Shown piece by piece: positions 26,383 through 37,195 of a stretch of DNA of 42,209 nucleotides. The stretch is from assembly GCA_019694835.1 (NCBI GenBank), contig JAIBBE010000167.1, positions 1 through 42,209 of the forward strand, given 5' to 3'. Numbering within the stretch: the stretch's first letter is position 1; each line of letters opens with the position of its first letter. The position numbers were made by a program, and so were the translations under genes. Below the pieces are notes generated by a model that saw nothing but the letters and a program-made list of their open reading frames with translations, was not told the DNA's origin and made no database searches. Origin of the DNA: Fimbriimonadaceae bacterium (GTDB lineage Bacteria > Armatimonadota > Fimbriimonadia > Fimbriimonadales > Fimbriimonadaceae).

Positions 26383-26476
26383 CGCCGAACATCCCGCACA
26401 TTCGTCGGTAAACCGCCCCGTGCGACATGCCGATGATTGGATCAGGAATCGCGCGAACATCGCGCTCGGAGGAACA

Positions 26477-27859
26477 GTGCGGCAAGGAATTGGGCATCGA
26501 ACAGAGCTTCAGACAGGGATCGGGCTGCGCATCGATCCGCGCGTCATTCTCGCTAGTCAGCTTCTCCAGTTGGCTCAGGCAGAACTCGACGTCGCCATCG
26601 ATAATGAACTGCAAGAAAATCCCGCTCTCGAGCGACTTCATGATGGCAATGAGCCGTTGACCCGCGAAGTCATCCTTCGCAGCATCGCGCCGACTGAACT
26701 CGCGCCCTCCACCGAGGACTTCGAGTTCCACCGCAGCCTACCCGCAGGCTCGACCGACGATGTGGTCGACTGGCTCGAACTCGCCCCGGGCCTCGACAGT
26801 CTCAGCGACCACTTGCGGGCCCAACTGCTGCCAATGATCCCGTCAGAATTGGCCCCCGTCGGGGAATATCTGATCGGGTGTTTGAATGAACGTGGGTATC
26901 TGACGTCGTCGATTGAGGAAGTCGCCCTGGACTGCAATTGTTCGCTCGAGGAGGCGGAATTTGTTCTGGGCAAGCTCCAAACGTGCGATCCCCCAGGGAT
27001 TGGTGCCTCGACCGTCCAAGAATGCCTGCTTCTGCAGCTTCGGCAAGCTGATACGTTGGAGGCCAAACTCGCGCGCGGCATTCTGAAGCACCACTTCGAG
27101 GACTTCCGGGACCGGCACTTCCGCCCGATCATGCGACGCTACAAGGTTTTGCCCGAGGTGGTCCAAGCTGCCTTCGACCTGATCCTGAGGCTATCGCCGT
27201 TCCCAGCCGAAGGATTCCGAACCAACATAGGCAGCGACCGCGCGAGCATCGCCGCCCGGCCCGATCTGGTGTTCAGGCACACCGAAGCCGGCTGGCTCGT
27301 GGAGGTCGTCGGGGAGGGAGATCACGCCCTTGCCGTCAGTCGAAGCTACCGCAATCGTCAGATCCAACTCGAGAAAATGGCGCGTCCTCCGCGCGACGAG
27401 AGGCAGCATATCGGGGAATACATTGATCGTGCGACGCGCTTCATCGACGCGATCGAACAGCGCTACCGAACCCTCCGGAAGATCGGGGAGTGCCTGCTCA
27501 AGTATCAAGCCGGCTTCATCGCCACCGGCGAATTCCAGTTCTTGAATCCCTTGACCCGCACCCAAATGGCCAAGGAAATCGAGGTGCACGAGAGTACGGT
27601 TAGCCGCGCGACGCAGGGGAAATTCGTTCAGCTTGCGACCGGTGAGGTGGTCGGATTCGACTTCTTCTTCAAAGGGTCGCTGCGCGTTCAGAAGATGATT
27701 GAGGAGATTCTCGCCCACGAGAATCCCCACAATCCGCTATCGGATGAGCGCATCGCCCAGATGCTTGCGGAGCGCGGCGTGCATGTCGCACGCCGGACCG
27801 TCAACAAGTACCGCGACCGGAACAAGCAGCTTTCATCACGTCGAAGACGATCGGCCTAG
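26477..27859 (+). CDS. rpoN: RNA polymerase sigma-54 factor
   Basis: 460 residues from GTG 26477, which has GGAGG 4 nt upstream; a longer frame starts at GTG 26420 without a ribosome site. Sigma-54 directs polymerase to -24/-12 promoters and needs an AAA+ activator to open DNA. Region I is recognisable (LASQLLQLAQAELDVAIDNELQENPALE) though less Gln-rich than usual. The core-binding region has GEYLIGCLNERGYLTSSIEEVA and LQTCDPPGIGASTVQECLLLQL. The HTH is at MAKEIEVHESTVSRATQGKFVQ, and the RpoN box is ARRTVNKYRDR (438-448; family consensus ARRTVaKYRe). No enhancer-binding protein gene is in the window. Confidence 0.96.
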   Translation: MRQGIGHRTELQTGIGLRIDPRVILASQLLQLAQAELDVAIDNELQENPALERLHDGNEPLTREVILRSIAPTELAPSTEDFEFHRSLPAGSTDDVVDWLELAPGLDSLSDHLRAQLLPMIPSELAPVGEYLIGCLNERGYLTSSIEEVALDCNCSLEEAEFVLGKLQTCDPPGIGASTVQECLLLQLRQADTLEAKLARGILKHHFEDFRDRHFRPIMRRYKVLPEVVQAAFDLILRLSPFPAEGFRTNIGSDRASIAARPDLVFRHTEAGWLVEVVGEGDHALAVSRSYRNRQIQLEKMARPPRDERQHIGEYIDRATRFIDAIEQRYRTLRKIGECLLKYQAGFIATGEFQFLNPLTRTQMAKEIEVHESTVSRATQGKFVQLATGEVVGFDFFFKGSLRVQKMIEEILAHENPHNPLSDERIAQMLAERGVHVARRTVNKYRDRNKQLSSRRRRSA

Positions 27860-27861
27860 CG

Positions 27862-27944
27862 CTCCCCTCTCCTGCGCCCCCCTGATCTCCAACGACGGAA
27901 GGTGCTGTGGCGGAGGAGAGGGGCCGGGGGAGAGGTGCCGACGC
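27862..27944. repeat. Intergenic hairpin repeat, family A (copy 2)
   Basis: CTCCCCTCTCCTGCGCCCC at 27862, then GGCGGAGGAGAGGGG and GGGGGAGAGGTGCCG, in the same order as at 3761-3848. The centre between arms differs. It lies between the convergent rpoN and the transglutaminase gene. Confidence 0.75.
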
Positions 27945-27961
27945 GACACCCACGCAGTTCT

Positions 27962-30088
27962 TTAGGCAATCACCTTCGGCAACCGCCGGAACTCCCGAAC
28001 CGACTCGCCCAGTCCCTTCAAGACCTCGGGTGTCGGCGACACCGACGAGTACAGGGCCGACTCAAAGCGCCCGGTCAGCTCCGAAGCCGGGCCCGCATGC
28101 GGACCCAATTCCGCCGCGATTCGATCCAGATACTCCCGGGGCGTCTCGTTCAGGCGTCGCGGCTTCCCCGTGCGGCGCTCGAGGTCGCGACTGAATCGGG
28201 CGTAAGTCCGACCCGCCAAAGATCGCTCGACCACCGAAGCCGGACCCTTTCGCGTGAACATGGCCCGGACGGCGAGCACGACGACCAGGAGGGTCGTGAC
28301 GATCAGAGCCACATCAAGCCCGCTCTTCAGCCACTCGGCGTCGAGCCAGCTCTTTCCTCCGCCCTTCGCCGCGCCGCGCTCACCGCCAGGTACGGCTTGC
28401 GCACCTTCCGTGGGGTCGAAGACGATCCAACCCACGCCTTCGAAGTAGATCTCGCACCACATGTGGTAGTCGACATCTTCGATGACGTAATACCCTTCGG
28501 GGTCGCGGGTGTTCGTGTTGGGGAAGAAGCCGGTCGCAGTGCGAGCCGGAATGCCCACGGATCGGGCGCAGATCGCCATCGCCGACGCGAACAAGTCGCA
28601 GTACCCTTCGCGGCTCTCGAATAAGAACGCGTCTACCGGATCGCGTCCAGCCGGTGTCGCCTCCGCGTTGAGGTTGTACTTGACCTGCCCCTCGATCGCG
28701 GTCTTGATCGCCATCGCCTTCTCGAAGTCGTTCCCAGCGCCCTTGATCGCGTCCTGGGCGAACTCCCGAACGCGCGGCGTTGCCCTGGAGGCATCGGTCA
28801 CGGCAGCGCGGAGATCACTCGTAAAGAACTCGGGCAGGGCAGCGTCCTGCGGCTTGGAAGCCTCGTTCGGCACGAGCACCACTCCGTCCACCGTGTAGGG
28901 CGGTGCGCTGGAGGCGTAATTCAGCACCATTCCATCAGGGCTGATAGGGAACGGGTTCTGGAAGCTGGAACGAGGCACACGGACCGGGTAGCCGGGCACG
29001 TACATCTCCTCGTGTCGCCCAAAAAGGATTTCGAGTTCAAATCCAACGGGCTCTTGGTTCGAGAGGCTGGCAATCTCCTGTTGACGGGCCAGAGTCGCCG
29101 GTTCCTCGCCCGCCGGGTTGAAGTACTCGCGGGCGATGAAGTCGTTCGACCAGTTACCGTCCCCATAGGTGTAGAGGGTTGCCCCGCGAAGGTAACGCTG
29201 GCGGTCCAGCTTTGCCCGGATAACCGGCCGGCCCTCCATCTGCCCTCGCGGACCCGTACCGATTCGCAGTGAGTTCTCGCTTCCGCCGAAGCGCGTTGCC
29301 GAGACAGAAGACGACGGGCGCGGCATCGGAACGTCCACGCGAAGTCTCCCGGCGACGTTCTGCACCGACGACTGGATGACCGGTGCGCCGACCCAACTGA
29401 ATCCAACAACCACGAGCGCAGAGGCCAGCGCCCACTCTGGTCCCGCCATCCATCGCCATGGCCCATTTCGAAGGCTTCGAAATCGTGCGATGTCCTCAGC
29501 GTCCGGATCCGTGTCCTCTTCGTCGGAGCGTAGAAACCGGGTGGCAACAGTCTGCGTCGAGCCTTCGGACATCTCGGCGACCCGGAGCATGCTCCTCAAG
29601 TGGCTTCGGGCAAAAAGGGTCGCCGCGCAGACGATGAAGATGAAAAAGAGATACTTCGCGTCCTCGAACGTATTCCAGGCCCCGACCAGACCGAACAGGG
29701 CGATGCAGGGCACGATCTGGAAAACTTGCGTCGTGTCGCGCCACGCCACCAGGCTGCCGACCATGAGCATCCACGACAACACACCCGCCATCAAGAGCTG
29801 GAAGGGATAGCCGTCATCGGGAAGAAGCTTATTCAGGGCGACCGCACGAAACGCGCAGATGAGCGCTGCCGCAACATAGACATAGCCGTCCCAGCGGAAT
29901 GCTTTTGTCCCAGAAAGCAAGCGACCCAGGCCAAAACTGATGAAGGTTGCACCGGCGATTCCCGCGACGAAGAACAAGCCGATCGCTGGGCGTGCAATTC
30001 CCATCGAAGCGGCATAGACTGCCAGAATGGCGCACACCGCCATGAGCAGATGGTCGAACCAGCTTGGGGCGTTGGCAAAGACCTTCAC
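27962..30088 (-). CDS. TgpA-like membrane transglutaminase-domain protein
   Basis: 708 residues. GTG 30088 is preceded by GGAGG and overlaps the DUF58 stop by a few bases. The N-terminal 160 residues carry five or six membrane helices, with another near residue 225. The periplasmic part has a transglutaminase-like core: C497 in EGYCDLFASAMAICARSVG, H542 in YHMWCEIYFEG and D558 in WIVFDPTEG. A single membrane helix (ALIVTTLLVVVLAV, about 590) leads to a cytoplasmic DUF4129-like tail with NETPREYLDRI. This is the TgpA arrangement (DUF3488-TGc-DUF4129). The DUF58 gene upstream is the usual partner; the MoxR ATPase that usually joins them is not in the window. Confidence 0.93.
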   Translation of the reverse strand: MKVFANAPSWFDHLLMAVCAILAVYAASMGIARPAIGLFFVAGIAGATFISFGLGRLLSGTKAFRWDGYVYVAAALICAFRAVALNKLLPDDGYPFQLLMAGVLSWMLMVGSLVAWRDTTQVFQIVPCIALFGLVGAWNTFEDAKYLFFIFIVCAATLFARSHLRSMLRVAEMSEGSTQTVATRFLRSDEEDTDPDAEDIARFRSLRNGPWRWMAGPEWALASALVVVGFSWVGAPVIQSSVQNVAGRLRVDVPMPRPSSSVSATRFGGSENSLRIGTGPRGQMEGRPVIRAKLDRQRYLRGATLYTYGDGNWSNDFIAREYFNPAGEEPATLARQQEIASLSNQEPVGFELEILFGRHEEMYVPGYPVRVPRSSFQNPFPISPDGMVLNYASSAPPYTVDGVVLVPNEASKPQDAALPEFFTSDLRAAVTDASRATPRVREFAQDAIKGAGNDFEKAMAIKTAIEGQVKYNLNAEATPAGRDPVDAFLFESREGYCDLFASAMAICARSVGIPARTATGFFPNTNTRDPEGYYVIEDVDYHMWCEIYFEGVGWIVFDPTEGAQAVPGGERGAAKGGGKSWLDAEWLKSGLDVALIVTTLLVVVLAVRAMFTRKGPASVVERSLAGRTYARFSRDLERRTGKPRRLNETPREYLDRIAAELGPHAGPASELTGRFESALYSSVSPTPEVLKGLGESVREFRRLPKVIA

Positions 30089-31284
30089 GCCATCGCCTCC
30101 ACCTTCGGCATGACGAAAACATCGGCTCCCGCATCGCGCAAGCTTCCCAAGTACGCGGGATCAGTGGCGCTGGGTGCACGCGAGTTGACGCGCACACTTC
30201 GGTAGTCACCCGGATCGTAGAGTAAGCACACCTTTTTCACGCCGCTCATCCGGGCGAGAACTCCAGGCAGATCGGGGTCTTGCACGGCGAGCATCAACAC
30301 CATCGTGCCCCCTTCCGGCAGGTTCAACGCGACTTGACTGATATCTTGCGATAGAGTATTCGGGTGGTCCGCCTGAATCTCGGCGAGGACCTCGTAAATT
30401 TCCTGTTTGCGCAGCGATTGGGAGTTGCTGATTCGGTCGAGGGATTCCTGGATGGGGAAGAGGACGGTTGCGCCCTGGCGTAGGTACTGCTCGGCCAGGT
30501 AGGCGCAATGCCCACACATGGCCTCCAAAGTCGTGGAGCCGCCTGAGCCGATTTCGGTGCCGCGCGTTCGCTGGAGCAAGAACAGAAAGCTGAGGCCCGA
30601 ACCCGACTCGAATTCCTTGACCATGAGCTTGCCCGAGCGCGCGCTGCTCGTCCAGTGGACGTAGCGCATCGGGTCGCCCGCTACATATTCGCGCACGCCG
30701 CGCGGCTCGATTCCCGATCCCCGAAACTTGCCGCTGTCCGCCTCGCTAGTCCCCCAGCCGCTGGCGGGTGTGATCGGGACGGAAACCGTGATCGGCGCTG
30801 GGTAGACAGTCAATTCGGCCGGTTCGGTCCGGTAAGACTTGCTCATGGTGACGAGCCCCAGGGCGTCAGTCCCATAGACCTCCAGCGATTCCCAGCGAAA
30901 CTTCCCCCGTCGCAAGGGGCGGAAGCTGTAGCGTGTGTGGATCGGCTGATCAAAGCTCGGCGCGACCGGGAGGCTCGGCGTCAGATCCGCACAGACAAGG
31001 GTACGGGGCAGCCCGTCCACAACCGTCACGAGCGGCCGCTTCAGCTTTCGTTCGCTCCAGACGACGACGCCCACCGTCACCGTCTCTCCCACATTCACGC
31101 TCGGCGGCGAAACCCGCTCAAATCGCAAGGCCCGCACCGACAGCCAAGCCTGCCCCCGGCACGCCAAGATCGTCGCGAACATCGCCGTCGCCATGTAGAA
31201 CAAAGCAGGCGAGTTGATGAGAATCGCCATGATGACGAGAAAGAGCGCGGCAATCGAAGGAACCGTTCGTGCGACGTTGCGCAT
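30085..31284 (-). CDS. DUF58 domain protein
   Basis: 399 residues. ATG 31284 has AAGG about 5 nt upstream. Two N-terminal membrane helices (IAALFLVIMAILINSPALF and MATAMFATILA) are followed by a beta-sandwich region and the DUF58 motif at 191-226 (GIEPRGVREYVAGDPMRYVH then WTSSARSGKLMVKEFE). The C-terminal half has a von Willebrand A-like fold. DUF58 proteins typically pair with MoxR ATPases and TgpA-like proteins, in envelope stress or metal-related assemblies. Divergent from the ftsQ operon with a 92-bp shared intergenic region. Confidence 0.93.
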   Translation of the reverse strand: MRNVARTVPSIAALFLVIMAILINSPALFYMATAMFATILACRGQAWLSVRALRFERVSPPSVNVGETVTVGVVVWSERKLKRPLVTVVDGLPRTLVCADLTPSLPVAPSFDQPIHTRYSFRPLRRGKFRWESLEVYGTDALGLVTMSKSYRTEPAELTVYPAPITVSVPITPASGWGTSEADSGKFRGSGIEPRGVREYVAGDPMRYVHWTSSARSGKLMVKEFESGSGLSFLFLLQRTRGTEIGSGGSTTLEAMCGHCAYLAEQYLRQGATVLFPIQESLDRISNSQSLRKQEIYEVLAEIQADHPNTLSQDISQVALNLPEGGTMVLMLAVQDPDLPGVLARMSGVKKVCLLYDPGDYRSVRVNSRAPSATDPAYLGSLRDAGADVFVMPKVEAMA

Positions 31285-31376
31285 GTGTGCCTTATGATAC
31301 GTCGCCCAGGCTCAGCTCGGTTGAGACTTGGCCTGTCCCGCCGAAGGCGACGGCAGACCCGGCATAATCACCGAAG

Positions 31377-32108
31377 ATGCCGAGGAAGGCGACGAAGAAG
31401 AAAGCACCCAGGCCCATACCCGTACGGGCGCTGTTGTGGAGTGCCTTCCTTGTCAACGTCGGTCTTGGACTGCTCTACAGCCCGGTAACGTCGGCAAGGC
31501 ATATCCGCGTCATCGGGGCGACGGCACAAGACCATGACCGAATTCGAACCCATCTTCAGGTTCTCCGGTCTGTGCCGTGCCTGAGGTCGAATGCTCGCCG
31601 GGTCGAAACTCTGATACAGGCAGGCGAGGCTGTCGAAGGAGCGGAGTTCACTCAAAACCTCTTTGCGCGAGGAATTCTTCGTGTTCGACCGCGAGAGTTA
31701 GCGGCGCGCATAGAGGTCGAACGCCCAACTTATCTCAGCAAACATGGTGATATCTATACCGACGCATCGAGTCCCGTTGCTCCGATCAGGATCCGGCTTC
31801 CTGGACTTGGGAAGGCGCCAAACCTATCCTTTTCCGGTGCTTGGCAGGCACGTGATGTGGCACACCTGTCCAACAATCTCGTAAAGATGTTGCCGAATTC
31901 GGGTTGGGTACTAGAGGTTGACGGCGTTGGCGTGTTATCCTTATACAAAGGATCAGGGGCACGGATCGTCCTAGGCTCGACCGACGACATGGAGGAGAAG
32001 CTCGAGCAGCTGGAAAAAGCGCTGAAAGATGCGCCCGGTTTACTAGAGCGGGTGTCCAAGATCGATTTGACGTCTCCGCGCGCTCCGGTCTACACGCCTA
32101 AGTCATGA
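31377..32108 (+). CDS. ftsQ: FtsQ/DivIB-like cell division protein
   Basis: 243 residues. The bitopic layout is basic N-terminus (MPRKATKKKAPRPIP), one membrane helix (about 18-36) and a POTRA-type domain at about 38-110 beginning SARHIRVIGATAQDHDRIRT, with RGILRVRPRELAARIEVERP typical of FtsQ beta strands. The rest is a short FtsQ-like extracytoplasmic domain. FtsQ/DivIB is part of the divisome and bridges early and late division proteins. The call rests on fold pattern and place in the operon more than on strong identity. Its stop overlaps the DUF881 ATG (ATGA). Confidence 0.8.
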   Translation: MPRKATKKKAPRPIPVRALLWSAFLVNVGLGLLYSPVTSARHIRVIGATAQDHDRIRTHLQVLRSVPCLRSNARRVETLIQAGEAVEGAEFTQNLFARGILRVRPRELAARIEVERPTYLSKHGDIYTDASSPVAPIRIRLPGLGKAPNLSFSGAWQARDVAHLSNNLVKMLPNSGWVLEVDGVGVLSLYKGSGARIVLGSTDDMEEKLEQLEKALKDAPGLLERVSKIDLTSPRAPVYTPKS

Positions 32109-32917
32109 TTAACCCCTTCGCCAACAAACTGTCCAGCAATTCGATCATCGTTCCGCTGAGTGCGATGATGATCATTTTGGGGATTCTGCTTTCGGTTGCC
32201 TGGATTCCGGACAACAAGAGGCAGGAGCGGCTCGCGGGACTCGACCCCGATCAGCGCGCGCGCATTGGCTCGACGGCGGCTGATGATTCGGCCGAGACCC
32301 TCAAACTGCAAAAGCGAAATCTGGAGCTTCAATCCACGGTCGAAGAAATCCGAAATGAGAAGACCAAGCTCGAGAACGCCATGTCGAAAGAGAACGATAA
32401 GACCAAGGTTCTCAACGAGAACTTGCAGGATACAAAAGTATTGGCTGGCTTGACCGAAGTGACCGGGCCTGGCGTCGTCGTGACGCTTCGCGATATCAGC
32501 GACATCAAGCAGAAGATCGATGCTCCCAAAGATCCAGGCGGCTTCAGCGCCATGGACGAGGTGATTCACGATTTCGACGTCCTCCGCACGGTCAACGAGA
32601 TGTGGAATGCCGGCGCGGAAGCGATCGCGGTTGGCGGGCAGAGGGTCGTCTCACGCACCAGCATTCGGTGCGTCGGCAGCGTCATCCATGTCAATGACCA
32701 GCCCGTGAGTTCTCCGATCGTGATCGAAGCCATCGGCGATCCCAAAATCCTGGCGAGTGCGATGAACCTTAAGGGCGGGGTCTTGCAAGACCTCCGCGAC
32801 ATGAACGCAGGCATGGTACAAGTGGATGTTGCTAACCAGATGAAGTTGCCGGCCTATACAGGTCCAACGGCTCGGAAGTTCGTGACGGTACCCAAGGAGT
32901 CAAAAGAAGCCAAGTGA
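32105..32917 (+). CDS. DUF881 membrane protein of the division cluster
   Basis: 270 residues. One membrane helix near residues 16-36 (PLSAMMIILGILLSVAW), a coiled coil at about 60-105 (LELQSTVEEIRNEKTKLENA), and a DUF881 core: LAGLTEVTGPGVVVTLRDIS, DFDVLRTVNEMWNAGAEAIA and VVSRTSIRCVGSVIHVNDQP. In Gram-positive-type genomes DUF881 genes lie between ftsQ/divIB and sbp, as here. Function is unclear, though a division or cell-wall role is assumed from context. It overlaps both neighbours by 4 bases. Confidence 0.92.
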   Translation: MINPFANKLSSNSIIVPLSAMMIILGILLSVAWIPDNKRQERLAGLDPDQRARIGSTAADDSAETLKLQKRNLELQSTVEEIRNEKTKLENAMSKENDKTKVLNENLQDTKVLAGLTEVTGPGVVVTLRDISDIKQKIDAPKDPGGFSAMDEVIHDFDVLRTVNEMWNAGAEAIAVGGQRVVSRTSIRCVGSVIHVNDQPVSSPIVIEAIGDPKILASAMNLKGGVLQDLRDMNAGMVQVDVANQMKLPAYTGPTARKFVTVPKESKEAK

Positions 32918-33336
32918 TCCTCATCCCGATTCTCTGTCTCATCGTCGGGGTGCTCTTGGGGGCTCTCGTCAAGCTGCCCCTCGATACTCAAATCGGGACG
33001 TACGTTGCTGTCGCGGTCCTTGCGGGCATCGATACGATATGTGGAGGTATTCGCAGTAGTCTTGAACAAAAATTCCACGGCGACATCTTCGTTTCCGGAT
33101 TTTTGTCCAACATCGTGATCGCATTCTTCCTCGCTTGGCTCGGTGACAAGATCGGAATCAACCTCTTTTTGGTCTGCGCCCTCATTTTCGGGAGTCGAAT
33201 CTTCACCAATTTGAGTCTTATAAGAAGGTTTGTGCTGACTCGCTGGCAGGATGCTCGGCAGCGCAAGCAACTGCAATTGCAGGCTCAGCAGGCCCAACAG
33301 CAAGCCCAATCGCCGCAGGCGCAGCAGCAAGCATAA
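32914..33336 (+). CDS. sbp: Small basic protein Sbp (DUF1290), Gln-rich tail
   Basis: 140 residues from GTG 32914. Three to four membrane helices (ILIPILCLIVGVLLGAL and AVAVLAGIDTICGGIRSS, then SNIVIAFFLAWLGDKIG) match the Sbp/DUF1290 family, usually about 110-120 residues. After the family core the protein ends in a Gln/Ala-rich tail (about 25 residues with QLQAQQAQQQAQSPQAQQQA). The role is unknown; it is a conserved neighbour of ftsA-ftsZ in Gram-positive-type genomes. It ends 3 bp before ftsA. Confidence 0.92.
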   Translation: MILIPILCLIVGVLLGALVKLPLDTQIGTYVAVAVLAGIDTICGGIRSSLEQKFHGDIFVSGFLSNIVIAFFLAWLGDKIGINLFLVCALIFGSRIFTNLSLIRRFVLTRWQDARQRKQLQLQAQQAQQQAQSPQAQQQA

Positions 33337-33339
33337 GAC

Positions 33340-34575
33340 ATGATGGAACGCTCGGTCTACGTACTCGATCTGGGCTCGACGAAAGTCGTTTGCCTAGCTG
33401 CACGTCTTGCTTCGGATGGAACCCTCGATGTGCGGGGCATCGATTCCGTCACCACCTCGGGGGTCTATCGAGGCGTCGTGGTCGACCTGAGCGAGGTTTC
33501 GAGCGCGATCCAATCAGTGGTCAGGCGGGTTAGCCAAATGACCGCGGACGAGGGCATACCAGGGCTCGTGGTCAGCATCGGTGGTGGACACCTCGATGCG
33601 ATGACGGGCCAAGGCCTCGTCCCCATTTTCCCCAAGACCCGACCCATCAGCCGGGATGACGTGCTTCAAGTCATCAACCACGCGCGGCACGTGTCGCTGC
33701 CAGTTGGAACCGAACTCATTCAGGCCATTCCCCGGGAATTCAGGATTGATGGTGGCCGAGGCATCCATCGGCCCATTGGCATGAATGGCGAGCGGCTTGA
33801 AGTCGATACGCACATCGTAACGGGTCTCGCCGAGAACATTCGGCAGACCGAAGACGCGGTCGAATCGGCGGGCTACAAAGTTGCTGCGATGGTCGCCGGG
33901 CCGGTCGCTTCGGCGATGGGTGTCCTGACGTCGTCGGACATCGAGAAAGGCTGCGCCGTGATCGACCTGGGCGGTGGCACCACATCTATCGCCGTATTCA
34001 GCAACGGCGGTCCAGTGCTCACTTCTTGCCTGCCCATCGGATCTCAACTGGTGACGAGCGACCTTCAGCAACTGCTCAAAGTGAGCATGGACGAGGCCGA
34101 ACGACTGAAAGTCGAGTCGGGGAGTGCTTGGGCCGACGCGATCTCCGAAGATGAGGTCGTTGATGTCCTGCAAACGGGCCAATCTGAACCCAGATCGATG
34201 CAGCGTAAGGTACTCTCCGAGATAATTGAAGCGCGTATGCGAGAAATTGCACGGTACGTACTCAAGCAAATTGAATCGACGGGGCCGCTCAGCAACTTGG
34301 ATGCGGGAGTTTTCCTCACGGGTGGGGGCTCGCAACTTGATCACGTTGAACGGCTTTTTGAGTCCGTTTTGGTCGGCACATCGGTGAAGAAGGCACTGCC
34401 TCCCGTGCAGGGCTCTTTCACAGAAATCGCGCGTAAGCCGGCAATGGCGGCGGCAGTTGGATTGGCGAAATTTGCGTTGCAAGAGGATGAGGATGAGATT
34501 GCTCCCGCCTCGGGCATCGGTAGTTGGAAAGAGGCGATTCGGACGGTCAAATCGCTGTTCAGCGGAAGAGAATAG
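33340..34575 (+). CDS. ftsA: Cell division protein FtsA
   Basis: 411 residues; ATG 33343 is one codon later and equally possible. FtsA is an actin-family ATPase that ties FtsZ to the membrane. Signs: phosphate 1 loop YVLDLGSTKVVCLAA, the 1C-domain region VVSIGGGHLDAMTGQG, phosphate 2 loop VIDLGGGTTSIAVF, adenosine loop VFLTGGGSQLDHVERL, and a C-terminal basic amphipathic helix (SWKEAIRTVKSLFSG) for membrane binding. Twenty-two bases separate it from ftsZ. Confidence 0.97.
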   Translation: MMERSVYVLDLGSTKVVCLAARLASDGTLDVRGIDSVTTSGVYRGVVVDLSEVSSAIQSVVRRVSQMTADEGIPGLVVSIGGGHLDAMTGQGLVPIFPKTRPISRDDVLQVINHARHVSLPVGTELIQAIPREFRIDGGRGIHRPIGMNGERLEVDTHIVTGLAENIRQTEDAVESAGYKVAAMVAGPVASAMGVLTSSDIEKGCAVIDLGGGTTSIAVFSNGGPVLTSCLPIGSQLVTSDLQQLLKVSMDEAERLKVESGSAWADAISEDEVVDVLQTGQSEPRSMQRKVLSEIIEARMREIARYVLKQIESTGPLSNLDAGVFLTGGGSQLDHVERLFESVLVGTSVKKALPPVQGSFTEIARKPAMAAAVGLAKFALQEDEDEIAPASGIGSWKEAIRTVKSLFSGRE

Positions 34576-34597
34576 GCTTTAAGGCAGGTACTAAGTG

Positions 34598-35848
34598 ATG
34601 AGCAATTCGACGGCAGTCATCAAAGTGATCGGGGTAGGCGGCGGCGGTTCCAACGCCGTCAATCGCATGATTGAGGCGGGTATTAAGGGCGTCGAATTCG
34701 TCGCAATGAACACCGACGTTCAAGTGCTCGACAAGAGCGCTGCGCAAAAGAAGGTTCAGCTTGGGGCCAACCTGACACGCGGCCTCGGTGCAGGCGGCAA
34801 TCCGGAAGTCGGCAAAGGCGCGGCGGAAGAGAGCAAGAATGAGATTCGAAAGTGCCTCGAAGGTGCCGATATGGTTTTCATTACCGCTGGCATGGGCGGT
34901 GGCACCGGTACCGGCGCCGCGCCTGTTGTAGCTGACCTTGCCCGCGAAATCGGCGCGTTGACCGTTGCCGTCGTCACCCGGCCATTCGGATTTGAGGGTG
35001 CCCGACGGAGGAAACTAGCCGAGGCTGGCGTCACGGCACTGATCGGTCGCGTCGACACGATGATCACGATCCCCAACGACAAGCTCCTGAGCGTAGTTGA
35101 GAAGAAGACGACGCTGGGTGATGCGTTCCGAGTAGCCGACGACATTCTCCGGCAAGGCGTCCAAGGCATCAGCGATATCATAACGATTCCTGGCCAAATC
35201 AACGTCGACTTCGCTGACGTACGCGCGGTAATGAGCAACGCTGGACCCGCTCTCATGGGAATCGGCTACGGCGTCGGGGATCAGCGCGCCCTACAGGCAG
35301 CCCAAGCCGCGACCTCCAGTCCGCTTCTGGAGCAGACGATTCACGGTGCGCGAGGACTGCTCGTCAACATCACCAGCAACAGCGATCTCACCCTCACCGA
35401 GGCTACCGAGGCCCTGCAGTACATCCAGAGTCTCTGCGATGAAGAAGAGGCCAACATATACTTCGGTCTCGTCGAGGATCCTGGCGTGGACCGAGAAGTC
35501 CGTATCACGGTTTTGGCAACTGGCTTCAATCCGTTCAGCCCCGAAGGCCGGGCTGCCGCCGCTGCTCCGTTCCTCGAGGCGGAACCTTCTCCTGAACCCA
35601 TCAAGGCAACTCCTGCGCCCGTACCGAACAATCCGGTGACACCAACCGCTTCTGCTCCGAGCACACCCCCGACGCCACCGACCACGGCCGTCACCGAGGG
35701 GCCTGCCTATCAGAGAGTGTCGCCAAAGGATATCTGGGACCGCGCTGCCGCTCAACGGAGCGCGCCGAACGCTCAAGATGCGTCCAAGGTCATCGACGAG
35801 GACATTGATATCCCCGCGTTCATTCGCGAGCACAAGAAGAAGCAGTAG
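34598..35848 (+). CDS. ftsZ: Cell division protein FtsZ
   Basis: 416 residues. I chose ATG 34598 over the GTG one codon before; AGGCAGG lies about 11 nt upstream. FtsZ is a tubulin-like GTPase forming the Z-ring. Motifs: GGGGSN (14-19), tubulin signature GGGTGTG (100-106), and T7 loop [11 protein letters not shown] (202-212). The C-terminal linker is Pro/Thr-rich (about 325-375). The conserved tail is [15 protein letters not shown], the site usually bound by FtsA. It ends the ftsQ-DUF881-sbp-ftsA-ftsZ operon and is convergent with ispG, with 3 bp between. Confidence 0.98.
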   Translation: MSNSTAVIKVIGVGGGGSNAVNRMIEAGIKGVEFVAMNTDVQVLDKSAAQKKVQLGANLTRGLGAGGNPEVGKGAAEESKNEIRKCLEGADMVFITAGMGGGTGTGAAPVVADLAREIGALTVAVVTRPFGFEGARRRKLAEAGVTALIGRVDTMITIPNDKLLSVVEKKTTLGDAFRVADDILRQGVQGISDIITIPGQINVDFADVRAVMSNAGPALMGIGYGVGDQRALQAAQAATSSPLLEQTIHGARGLLVNITSNSDLTLTEATEALQYIQSLCDEEEANIYFGLVEDPGVDREVRITVLATGFNPFSPEGRAAAAAPFLEAEPSPEPIKATPAPVPNNPVTPTASAPSTPPTPPTTAVTEGPAYQRVSPKDIWDRAAAQRSAPNAQDASKVIDEDIDIPAFIREHKKKQ

Positions 35849-35851
35849 GCC

Positions 35852-37162
<1,311 letters not shown>

Positions 37163-37195
37163 GATTCTACGGCCTGCGGGCGGTAACCTGTCACT

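Noticed and set aside
26420..26476. Longer rpoN start at GTG 26420
   Set aside because: No ribosome site, and the added residues do not match region I; GTG 26477 has GGAGG.
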